42,166 nucleotides of DNA from Planctomycetota bacterium (GTDB lineage: Bacteria; Planctomycetota; Phycisphaerae; UBA1845; PWPN01): assembly GCA_022711465.1 (NCBI GenBank), contig JAKLEZ010000038.1, positions 1 through 42,166 of the forward strand, written 5' to 3'. Positions 19,101 to 25,753 of the stretch are shown here, piece by piece. The notes under the pieces were generated by a model. That model was not told where the DNA came from. It did no database searches and worked only from the letters and a program-made list of their open reading frames with translations. The translations under genes and the position numbers were made by a program. The first letter of the stretch is position 1. Every line of letters starts with the position of its first letter.

Positions 19101-19744
19101 ACGGTCCCGTTCGACGCGATCGTGCCGGGGCGTTCCAGCCGGCCAATCTCCCGGCCGTCGAGGTAAACGCGCATGTGCCGGCCGTCGAACGTGGCGGCGC
19201 AGTGATGCCATCGCCCGTCGAGTACCTTCGCGGGATCGATGGAGCCGTCGCATTCCACGTATCCGCTAATGTTCAGACCCAGGGAGAGAATCGCGCCGTT
19301 TTCCTGGAATGAGAAGAGCACGCGCTGCTCGCACTCCTGGCGGATGATCTCGCGGAATCCTGGCAGATCCGAAGGCTGTACCCATGCACTCAGGGTCAGT
19401 TTGTCGATCGATCCGCTGCAGAGGCCCGCGCGGGTTTGGAGGTTGTACTCGCCGGCGAGGTACAGGGCGGTGCCGAACACGCTCGGGATTCGCTTCAGGG
19501 GTGTGGGTTGCCGGCCGGGAACTAGCCACCGAATGCCGCCGTGCAGGGTGGCATCGTGTCCTTGCCTGCTCGCGTCGTGGCAGACGTCGCCGAAGGTCTC
19601 GTCAAAAGTCCAGTGGGCGATCAATGGCTTGGTACTGCTCGGTCCATCGCCGGCCTCTCCGTGCGCGATTGTGCCGCTGGTCACGGCCATCGCCAGAATC
19701 AACAGGAGAGTGGTGGAAAGCCCAGGCGCGAAACGCTCGTTCAT
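16115..19744 (-). CDS. Large periplasmic LamG/PD40 beta-propeller protein with two CXXCH motifs (hydrazine synthase alpha-like)
   Basis: The 1209-residue protein starts at the ATG at 19744, preceded by AGAGAGG; an ATG 16 codons upstream lacks support. After the signal peptide (~1-29), residues ~45-235 are a LamG/concanavalin-like domain ('IAHWTFDETFGDV', 'HHCAATFDGRHMRVYLDG'). A helical middle part follows (~250-500). The ~520-900 region has PD40/TolB-type propeller repeats ('RHIVFTTTRGH', 'RRILFTGSAHHDWF') and resembles the middle domain of hydrazine synthase alpha. The C-terminal part carries C1001-H1005 (CLGCH) and C1052-H1056 (CGQCH), two c-type heme sites. Relatives occur widely in non-anammox planctomycetes, with unknown function, so hydrazine synthesis should not be assumed. 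No beta/gamma hydrazine synthase subunits lie nearby. Protein- or glycan-linked redox chemistry outside the cytoplasm is the safest inference. Confidence 0.8.
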   Translation of the reverse strand: MNERFAPGLSTTLLLILAMAVTSGTIAHGEAGDGPSSTKPLIAHWTFDETFGDVCHDASRQGHDATLHGGIRWLVPGRQPTPLKRIPSVFGTALYLAGEYNLQTRAGLCSGSIDKLTLSAWVQPSDLPGFREIIRQECEQRVLFSFQENGAILSLGLNISGYVECDGSIDPAKVLDGRWHHCAATFDGRHMRVYLDGREIGRLERPGTIASNGTVPFFIGSSSGTGEHFQGGLDDLRVYGDALTAEEIRTLYRSGSDRAEQVFQALQARAGAICGPADSFANMLARCRNAALEKDGGLNLELLDAALAVLRRTFPDESRRFTTWTGAGLPQYVTTRGNGPLIEQAARLIELMTEYKPLTEHQWSKQTDEDRKKWKEADELQRRFEELKAQGDAAAGSPQWVELILQVGSRVQLRPYVQEPVAPYVRPSTPPTRDLPANEAEETLRRDWLHQADGSPTPQRIRDEVTWTRRLAARIQLQWPGRVDLTGDLVRLADLEKRAASLPGNDPELYFEVRRVKRSIQFHNPAVDFGKVLFVDMPYPQGSEWRHETRHRLGYMAVPGARLLVLDGLSPSGKLTQLMPQPPLHGSFWRPDLSYDADKVLFCYKPHNEKSFHLYEINVDGSGLVQLTDGAYDDLDPIYLPDDRHIVFTTTRGHTYVRCMPPTNAFVLARCDRSGREVYLISQNNEPDYLPSVTHEGRVLYTRWEYTDKPLWRAQKLWTVNPDGMQVNTLWGNQSVWPDVMKDARCIPGSRRILFTGSAHHDWFAGSLAILDPAQGLNFPQGLTKITADVPWPETGNGPVDPIESRDYHCSGKYPAYYSPYPLSEQDFLVSANRGGKFLLYLMDVEGNRELIYEGVHNILHALPVKPRPRPPIIPDHVAWPGRADRSSPKGGVLFSNDVYRGAPPELKDKARYLRILHIEPKTYTYWHKRPYISTGPVVSIVQSEGVKRVLGTVPIDPDGSLSFHAPSGMPLHFQLLDEDQRALQTMRSFVGLMPGEYRGCLGCHEAHARTPVNTARGTAVTREPLQITPPPWGEDTVSYARYAKPVFDRYCGQCHQGDGEGRKVLDLTDRPGFLGFSEPYVILTGHPSWGEPYRKPREPSPGWGLAGMLMVEAFSTIDPAGYKTPAPMTGLSYKSRLIDYASSGKHHNVRVDPISLQRLIAWVDAMCPYLGDEEVRQIPDPQFQGVDWLAVRPRIATAPRITRPGPVD

Positions 19745-20378
19745 GCGAACCTCTCTTTTCGGCGACCAGATTGCCGGCCCCCGGGGTTGCATCGGTGCTC
19801 GGCCGCAATGACGCTCTGACGACAGATGGCTCTGTCTGAGATCTGGGAGACAGACGCCAAACCTGGATTCTACGACAAATCGCCAGTCTTGATCCAGAGC
19901 CCGGCTTCGTGGCCAGGTTCGCGACGTGCAGGCGCGGCTGGGCTAACCGTGGCGCGGCGCCCTTGGCCGGCTGGCCCGGAGCCGGCCACTCGCCTCGGCG
20001 TCCTGACGTCTCGGGGATCGGGCCACCCATGGGTGTGATCCTGGAGTTCTTGCCGCCCCCCCTGGTTTGGCGTCGACAGCCCCCCTGGGAAGTGGCCAAC
20101 AGCGCGCCGATGGGCGGCAAGACTGCGGACCAGATTCGGCAGACAGGCTACGGCATGAGGGCCAAACGGCGCTGCCGCGCTGGGTGGCGGAAGTAGAGAG
20201 CGAACGAAGTCAGTGTGCCTGGAGGGGCCAACAGACCCCATCCCTCCTGCTTTGCCCCCTCGCACGCTCCGCCCATCTGTAGCCGCCTGACCAAAGTCCA
20301 GCGCATCATGACTTCCAGACCGGATGAGGAGCTCGTTTTCCTCGTACTTGTGCCCAGCCTGGAGAACGGACGCTGCCG
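19745..20378. other. Intergenic region upstream of the LamG/PD40 gene
   Basis: About 630 bases between two minus-strand genes. Several short frames cross it but all read as low-complexity Arg/Gly/Pro-rich translations of GC-rich DNA with no start signals. I see no gene. A TAGAAT hexamer (minus strand, near 19868-19873) could be a -10 box for the gene starting at 19744, but its -35 partner is poor. Confidence 0.35.
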
Positions 20379-22340
20379 TTACTCGAAGCAGTTCGGCTCG
20401 ATCACCCCGACCTGGGCCGCATAGCAGCGAAGGAACAAACCAAAGTCCGGTTGACCCACCTCGGCGACGACGCTGCCCGGCTGCCCAGCCGCTGCACCTC
20501 CATTCGCAATTGCCGGACCCAAAACACACCGCTCGAAGGAGACCAGACCGAAGCCGTTGCTCTGGCCATCCGCTTGACTGGACGGATTCAGGCACTGACC
20601 GCCCGTGCAGGCCTCCCCAGGATCGCAAACGGTGCCACAGCTCCCGCAGTTGTCTGGATCGGTCATGAGGTCAACGCAGACACCGCCGCAGGTGAGGCCG
20701 CCCGGACACGTGAAGGACCTCTGGAGCACACCGAAGTCATTCTGGTCCACGTCGTCGTCCGTGTCGAAGTCGGCCTGTCGGCAGGTTGGTGTGCCGTTGT
20801 GCGAAATAGCCGGGCCGGAGAAGCACGACACGAAGAGAGCCAAATCGGCCTGATCCACACCGCAATTGCCGTCAAGATCCGCAGGTAGAACGACAGCACA
20901 GACAAGGCTGAGTACGGCGTCGGAACTGGTGACGGAACTGCAGCCGTTCGAGATGACTACCTGATAGGCTGAGCCGCAATCGGCGGCTTCCACGTGGCTG
21001 ATCTTCAGCGTGGCCGTCTTGGCTCCGGAGATTCGCTCGTTGTCGACGAGGTCTTCGCCGCCCTTCTTCCATTGATAGGCCGCCATCCCGGCGCCGCAGA
21101 TTCTGACGTGCATTGAAGCCGGGTCACCCGCCTGCACCTTCTGGCCGGCCGGCTGCTCCGCGATGATGATGATCGGTGCCTGACTCATCAGAACGGAGAT
21201 GGTGTCCCAGGCACCGTTGGCCACGACAATGTCGCCCCAGTCGTCGTTGTTCAAGTCGCCGACGGCCGCGAAGGTGGACAGCCAGCCGACGCCGAACTTG
21301 ATCGAGTCTGCGAAGGTGCCGTCGCCGTTGTTCAGTCGCACCGCGACCTCGTAGCTCCCGCCGCCCATGACCAAGTCCGCCACCCCGTCGTCGTTCACGT
21401 CGCCGGTGGCCATGTACGGGCCGTAGCCGGTGGCGTTAACCGAGACGACCGCCGGGGCAAACGACCGGCTTCCTTGGTTCAGCAGGACGCTGATGCTGGC
21501 AGCCCCAAAATGGGCGACCAGATCGTCGAGTTCGTCGTTGTTCGCGCGAACGATTGCCACACGCGCCGGACCCCACCAACCGGCGTAGAACTCCTGTTCA
21601 GCGGAGAACTCTCCCAGGGTGGGCGAGTTGTTCCACAACACGCCGACCACCCTTGCTCCGTCGGAGCCGGGGGACGACCGCGGATACGCGATGTCCCTGG
21701 CTCCGTCACCATCGAGGTCGCCGATGGCCACGCCCCCGGTGCGAGAGTAGTCGAAATAACGCGTGGTTACCTGCGGGAACTTGCCAGTTCCGTCGTTGAA
21801 TGCGATCGCCACGAACCCCACCGGGTATGCATGATGTCCAGCGATGACGAGATCGTTGTCGTTGTCGTTGTCCATGTCGCCGACCGCCACCGCGTAGACT
21901 TCGTCGTAAGGCGCGCAGCTGCTGTACGGCGTGAATGACCCATCGCCCTGGTTACGCAGCACGAACACGGTGTTGCCGACGGTATAGATCAGATCGGCGC
22001 GATTGTCGCCGGTCAGCTCGGCAATGGCCACGAGATTGGCCCTGCCGACCATGTACTCGAGTTTGAACTCAGTCAGGGCGCCGAACGTCCCATCGCCATT
22101 GTTCATCCGCCACGTGACATTGGCAGTTCCCCAGCCGTCCCCGTTGCCCGCCGCCATGTCCAGGTCGCCGTCGCCGTCCAGATCACCGAGCGCCACGCAG
22201 CGAGGCGCTCGGTTGGCCGGGTACGTCACCTGCTCCGCAAACGGCGGGCAATCCGCTTGGACCGGCGTCGGCCAGTCCCCGATCGTCCATCCCGCGATCA
22301 CAGAGACGAAGATCAGAATAACACGGTTACGGTGGGTCAT
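20379..22340 (-). CDS. Secreted FG-GAP/VCBS-repeat protein with Ig-like and dockerin-like modules
   Basis: The 653-residue protein starts at the ATG at 22340, because GGAGG lies just before it; an ATG five codons upstream would place that site inside the gene. The signal peptide ends near 'PVQADC'. Residues ~45-370 hold about six FG-GAP/VCBS beta-propeller repeats with calcium loops ('ALGDLDGDGDLDMAAG', 'AIGDLDGDGARDIAYP', 'AVGDLNNDDWGDIVVANG'). Residues ~375-465 are an Ig-like domain ('YQWKKGGEDLVDNERISG'). Then comes a paired dockerin-like segment ('DLDGNCGVDQADLALF', 'DFDTDDDVDQNDFGVL'), followed by a Cys-rich module of the Stigma-type pattern ('DNCGSCGTVCDPGEAC'). A degenerate third repeat without calcium ligands ends the protein. 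It is an extracellular adhesion or matrix protein. Confidence 0.85.
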   Translation of the reverse strand: MTHRNRVILIFVSVIAGWTIGDWPTPVQADCPPFAEQVTYPANRAPRCVALGDLDGDGDLDMAAGNGDGWGTANVTWRMNNGDGTFGALTEFKLEYMVGRANLVAIAELTGDNRADLIYTVGNTVFVLRNQGDGSFTPYSSCAPYDEVYAVAVGDMDNDNDNDLVIAGHHAYPVGFVAIAFNDGTGKFPQVTTRYFDYSRTGGVAIGDLDGDGARDIAYPRSSPGSDGARVVGVLWNNSPTLGEFSAEQEFYAGWWGPARVAIVRANNDELDDLVAHFGAASISVLLNQGSRSFAPAVVSVNATGYGPYMATGDVNDDGVADLVMGGGSYEVAVRLNNGDGTFADSIKFGVGWLSTFAAVGDLNNDDWGDIVVANGAWDTISVLMSQAPIIIIAEQPAGQKVQAGDPASMHVRICGAGMAAYQWKKGGEDLVDNERISGAKTATLKISHVEAADCGSAYQVVISNGCSSVTSSDAVLSLVCAVVLPADLDGNCGVDQADLALFVSCFSGPAISHNGTPTCRQADFDTDDDVDQNDFGVLQRSFTCPGGLTCGGVCVDLMTDPDNCGSCGTVCDPGEACTGGQCLNPSSQADGQSNGFGLVSFERCVLGPAIANGGAAAGQPGSVVAEVGQPDFGLFLRCYAAQVGVIEPNCFE

Positions 22341-22575
22341 GGTTCCATCCTCCATTCTGACAGGACATGGTGGTCCGGATGACTGTCGTCCCGATGTCTT
22401 CGGAAGGCGAGCCGCCGACTAGGTCGGAGACGCCTCGGTGGGCGTCCGCGTTCTTTCGGCCTCCCGCCGACCCCGGTCCGTTGTGGACCAGCCGGAGTCA
22501 ACGCCAGCATCACCGCAGCTTGACTAGCCGCCCGATGAGCACGATCCGGAGGCGGCCATCCAAGCCAGAGTGACT

Positions 22576-22603
22576 ATAATACCATAGAGATTCACTAACT
22601 CAA
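22576..22603 (-). promoter_or_regulatory. Candidate promoter for the FG-GAP/dockerin-like gene
   Basis: Read on the minus strand, TTGAGT (22598-22603) and TATTAT (22576-22581) are 16 bases apart in the AT-rich island. Transcription would start about 225 bases before the ATG at 22340, implying a long leader. The match is good for the -10 and fair for the -35. Confidence 0.35.
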
Positions 22604-22857
22604 GCGAATAATTCTGGTTCTGCGACAGTGTAGCCCATCCCTTGGCTCCGATCCGGTGTGAATTAAAGCTAAAAAGTCAAGCCCATGGCATTCCGTTGAC
22701 AGCTTAGGGCCCTACGACGCCCAAGCGTTCCGGGGGGCTCGCCGCGTCATGGAGACGAGTAGGCGAAGGAGCAGGGGGGCAGGCTGGTACTCTTGTCGCT
22801 CCTTCCGGTCCCTCCGCGGCTTGGCGGTAGGCAGGGTGTTCCACCTTTCAGCTTGAC

Positions 22858-22892
22858 TGATCGCTGAGCGCTGGCCGCTGACTGCTGATCGC
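22858..22892. repeat. Tandem heptamer array, TGNNNGC x5
   Basis: Five consecutive seven-base units read TGATCGC, TGAGCGC, TGGCCGC, TGACTGC and TGATCGC. The first and last are identical; TG and GC are fixed in all five and the middle three bases vary. It ends seven bases from the stop codon of the dockerin-like gene (22900, minus strand). It resembles short tandem repeat families of intergenic DNA; the spacing of seven excludes coding periodicity. Confidence 0.6.
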
Positions 22893-22899
22893 TACCCAG

Positions 22900-24084
22900 T
22901 CACCGACCGCAATTCGCCTCGGCCGAGATTGCCGGCCCACTGTAGCATTGCTGGAAGATGCCGAAGTCGGCCTGGTCGACGTCATTGTCCTTGTCGAGGT
23001 CGGCCGAGGAGCACGCCGGGGTCTCGATGTGCGGAATGGTCGGTCCTGAGAGACAGGAGGCGAACGTGCTGAAATCATCCCCGTCGACGTCGCCGTCATC
23101 GTCAAAGTCGGCTCGGCCACAGACGGCGGGTATGACCACCGCGTCAACGGTTGCCTCAGCGTCGATCGAGACGTTCTCGCAGCCGAGCAGAAGATAGCCT
23201 GCACCGCCGTTCGCGCCGCTCGAGTAGTAGAACGGGTCCCAGGCTACGGGTTCGGTACTGAGCCCGCCGCCTGCTCCGCCGATGGCTCGGATTTGGGCCG
23301 TCTCACCGAGAACGACCATACCGGCGTACAGTTCGATGTTGCCTCCCGCGCCACCCCCTCCGGGCCCGCCGCGGGGGATGGCCGTGGCGTAGGCAATCCC
23401 GCCATGGGACCCGTTGGCCAGCAGTTTGCCGGTCAGGGTCAGGCAACCCGGGGTCGAGATCTGGAAGCCGCCGCCCCCTCCGCCGCCGTCTCCTCCCTGA
23501 ATGTCGACGCCGAAAAACAGGCGGCCGCCGCCCCCTCCGCCGCCGGATCCGCCGCCTCCCTGTCGGTTGGGCATGAGCCGCGGTCGGGCGATCGCATGGC
23601 CGCCGGCCGCAGGATTCGGTCCGGTTCTTGAGGTCGCTCGTCGCCCGGGCGTGGCCATGCCCGCACCGCCACCGGCGTTGCCCTGGCTGGTTGGCGGCGG
23701 CCCGCCTAGCCCTGGAGCCGGTCCGGTGCCCATCTGGCCCTCGCTGTTGAGACCGCGCGGACCGCCATTCCAACCGCCCGGTCCTCCACTGATGCCGACC
23801 CCCGATACGTCGATGGTGCCTTCAATGAGCACGTCGCCGGTGGCCGCAAAGAACACTGGCGTATGCAGGTCGTTCGGCGTGAAGCTGAGGGTCACGTTGG
23901 GCGGGATGTGGATGGTCGTGAAGTTGAACACTCCATCCGGCGCCACGTCGTTCAGTACGATCTTCTGGTTGCCTGTGGGTGTGAAAGGCCCATCCGAGCC
24001 GTCCGAGACGATGCCGCCGGCCATGACAAAGGGCACGGCCGCAAATGCGAAAGCCGACAATGCGTCAGGTACGTGTGTTCTCAT
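22900..24084 (-). CDS. Secreted glycine-rich protein with C-terminal dockerin-like pair
   Basis: The 394-residue protein starts at an ATG with GGAGGAGG close upstream and has a signal peptide ('FAFAAVPFVMAGG'). Residues ~30-95 are beta-strand rich ('GVFNFTTIHIPPNVTLSF', 'GDVLIEGTIDVSG'). A glycine/proline-rich region with long Gly runs fills ~95-300, interrupted by strands such as 'ISTPGCLTLTGKLLANG'; this looks like a beta-helix or collagen-like surface fold. The end has two EF-hand-like loops ('DFDDDGDVDGDDFSTF' and 'DLDKDNDVDQADFGIF'), each followed by a C-x-S-G-P motif. The same module occurs in two other proteins of this window. It probably anchors or assembles the protein on the cell surface; function otherwise unknown. 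A TATAAT box lies about 95 bases upstream. Confidence 0.8.
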   Translation of the reverse strand: MRTHVPDALSAFAFAAVPFVMAGGIVSDGSDGPFTPTGNQKIVLNDVAPDGVFNFTTIHIPPNVTLSFTPNDLHTPVFFAATGDVLIEGTIDVSGVGISGGPGGWNGGPRGLNSEGQMGTGPAPGLGGPPPTSQGNAGGGAGMATPGRRATSRTGPNPAAGGHAIARPRLMPNRQGGGGSGGGGGGGRLFFGVDIQGGDGGGGGGGFQISTPGCLTLTGKLLANGSHGGIAYATAIPRGGPGGGGAGGNIELYAGMVVLGETAQIRAIGGAGGGLSTEPVAWDPFYYSSGANGGAGYLLLGCENVSIDAEATVDAVVIPAVCGRADFDDDGDVDGDDFSTFASCLSGPTIPHIETPACSSADLDKDNDVDQADFGIFQQCYSGPAISAEANCGR

Positions 24085-24178
24085 GGGGGGCCTCCTCCGA
24101 TCCGGGCGGCAGTTGTTCGCTTGATCCGAGATGCTTCAGTCGACTTTGACCGGCCACGGTGCCTGGCTGGATGCAATT

Positions 24179-24205
24179 ATTATACCTCCGGTGTGTGAGT
24201 GACAA
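24179..24205 (-). promoter_or_regulatory. Candidate promoter for the glycine-rich dockerin-like gene
   Basis: On the minus strand a perfect TATAAT (24179-24184) is preceded by TTGTCA (24200-24205) with a short 15-base spacer. The start would be about 90 bases before the ATG at 24084. The perfect -10 in a locally AT-rich spot supports the call; the short spacer weakens it. Confidence 0.4.
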
Positions 24206-24312
24206 AAGAGCCGTGGGCTTGACTTGGCGCAGGACGGAGTCGACGATGATGCACACTCAAGGAATGCCACGGATCGCCGTTTGAAGGCCGTCCGCACGAG
24301 AGGAGAGCAAAA

Positions 24313-25482
24313 ATGGCCCCTGATCCGTTGACCCCGTACGGCAACCGACCGATGGTGACGCCCATCGTCAATGCCGTCAACTACGAATATCTCTCATTTG
24401 AGGTGCTCCGTCAGATCACCGACGGCGAGATCGATGGCTATACGTACCATCGAGACGACAACCCGACCGTCCGGGAGGTCGAACGCAAGATTGCCGGCCT
24501 GGAGGGGGCGGAGGACTGCATCGTCTGCACCACTGGGATGGCCGCCTGCACGATGGTCTACTTGACCTATCTCAAGGCCGGCGACCACCTGATCATCTTC
24601 CACGACACCTACGGCGCGAACTATAAGGTGGCCCTGATCCTCGAGCGGCTGGGCGTCAGCATCACCTGGCTGAGTGCCGATGAATCGGATCGTCTCGGCG
24701 AGCATGTCCGACCGAACACCCGGATGATCTTCCTGGAAACGCCCAGCAACCCGCTATGCAAGATCCTGGATATACGTTCTGCTCGAAAAGCCGCGGACAC
24801 CGTCGGGGCCCTGCTTGTGGTCGACAACACCTTCGCCACTCCGTATCACCAGACGCCCCTCCGGCTCGGGGCGGACCTGGTGATCCACAGCGCCACCAAG
24901 GCGCTCGGCGGCCACAATGATCTGATGGCGGGTGCAATCGCCGGATCCATGGAGCACTACAACCAGCTGTGGTTTACCCGGCAGGCCATCGGCACAACTC
25001 TGGACGCCTACTCTGCTTTTCTGCTGGAACGCGGGCTCAAGACCTTCGAGTTGCGCGCCGAGGCCATGGCCCGCGGAGCCCAGATCGTTGCTGAGTTCCT
25101 GGCCGAGCAACCCAAGGTGTCCCGGCTGGCGTACCCCGGCCTGGCCAGTTGCCCGGGCCATACCGTCGCGGCGAGCCAGATGCAGTGTGGCTTTGGTGGA
25201 ATGCTGGCCTTCGACGTTGGCGAGGAGGAAGAGGATGCCAAGCGGTTCATCGCGGCCCTCAAGACAATCTACCACGCGGTGAGTCTCGGGGCGACCGAAT
25301 CGCTGATCTGCATTCCCTACTTGACCACCATGCTCTACCTGCCTCCGGAGCTGCGCACGAGTTTTGGCGTCCGAAAGAACACCGTCCGCCTGTCCATCGG
25401 GATCGAGCCGCCCGAGAAGCTCGTGGCCGACCTCAAGCAGGCCCTGGCATGCGTTCCGCAGCGGGTCCTGTCCCACGCCTGA
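24313..25482 (+). CDS. Cys/Met-metabolism PLP-dependent enzyme (cystathionine gamma-synthase/lyase-like)
   Basis: The 389-residue protein starts at an ATG with GAGAGGAGAG upstream. It shows the trans-sulfuration family signature: 'YTYHRDDNPTVREVERKIAGLEG', 'CTTGMAACTMVYLTYLKAGDH', 'VVDNTFATPYHQTPLRLGAD', and K196 in 'HSATKALGGHNDLMAG' as the PLP Schiff-base lysine. The end 'VRLSIGIEPPEKLVADLKQAL' is typical as well. It may act as cystathionine gamma-synthase, cystathionine lyase, O-acetylhomoserine sulfhydrylase or methionine gamma-lyase; the sequence alone does not decide. It is a soluble cytoplasmic enzyme of sulfur amino-acid metabolism. No other methionine genes lie nearby, so it is probably monocistronic. 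Its stop codon overlaps the start of the RAYT-like repeat at 25479. Confidence 0.92.
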   Translation: MAPDPLTPYGNRPMVTPIVNAVNYEYLSFEVLRQITDGEIDGYTYHRDDNPTVREVERKIAGLEGAEDCIVCTTGMAACTMVYLTYLKAGDHLIIFHDTYGANYKVALILERLGVSITWLSADESDRLGEHVRPNTRMIFLETPSNPLCKILDIRSARKAADTVGALLVVDNTFATPYHQTPLRLGADLVIHSATKALGGHNDLMAGAIAGSMEHYNQLWFTRQAIGTTLDAYSAFLLERGLKTFELRAEAMARGAQIVAEFLAEQPKVSRLAYPGLASCPGHTVAASQMQCGFGGMLAFDVGEEEEDAKRFIAALKTIYHAVSLGATESLICIPYLTTMLYLPPELRTSFGVRKNTVRLSIGIEPPEKLVADLKQALACVPQRVLSHA

Positions 25483-25507
25483 AAAAGGTGTCAGGATGAT
25501 TTAAATC
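25479..25507 (+). repeat. Solo RAYT-type repeat at the 3' end of the PLP-enzyme gene
   Basis: CTGAAAAAGGTGTCAG followed by GATGATTTAAATC matches the repeats at 41949-42038 (CTGAAAAAGGGTCAG...ATTGATTTGG). The first part is identical apart from one inserted T, and the AT-rich tail is similar. It overlaps the TGA stop (25480-25482). With no transposase gene beside it, it looks like a dispersed copy moved in trans. Confidence 0.5.
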
Positions 25508-25753
25508 GCCGCGGCTTGCGGATTCCGCTGACTTGGTGCTGGCCGTGGCCGACGAGCTTCGCTCCGCCGTCGCGGGCAGGTCCCCGGGCCCGGACTTCCA
25601 GGAACGCCGGCCTGGAGTCGTGACTGAGCGGGTCATGGCTCGGAGCAAGATGCCGAGTCACCTGCTGGAGGCATCCACTCTCCCGTCGCCGCGGCCAGCT
25701 GGCACGACGCTCCTCTTGGTCCGCTCATCGATCCAGGTCCGGACGGTCTGCTT

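Larger units (their letters stand above)
22341..22899. other. Intergenic region with an AT-rich island between two dockerin-like genes
   Basis: About 560 bases with no supported gene. It contains a promoter candidate at 22576-22603, an AT-rich stretch from roughly 22570 to 22700, and the heptamer array at 22858-22892 just beyond the stop of the gene ending at 22900. The GC drop makes the island stand out from its surroundings. Confidence 0.45.

Noticed and set aside
16115..19744. Evidence for anammox metabolism
   Set aside because: Only the alpha-like protein is present; homologues are widespread in non-anammox planctomycetes, and no beta/gamma subunit or hydrazine dehydrogenase gene lies here.
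23450..23720. GC-rich simple repeats
   Set aside because: They encode the glycine-rich region of the secreted dockerin-like protein and keep its reading frame.
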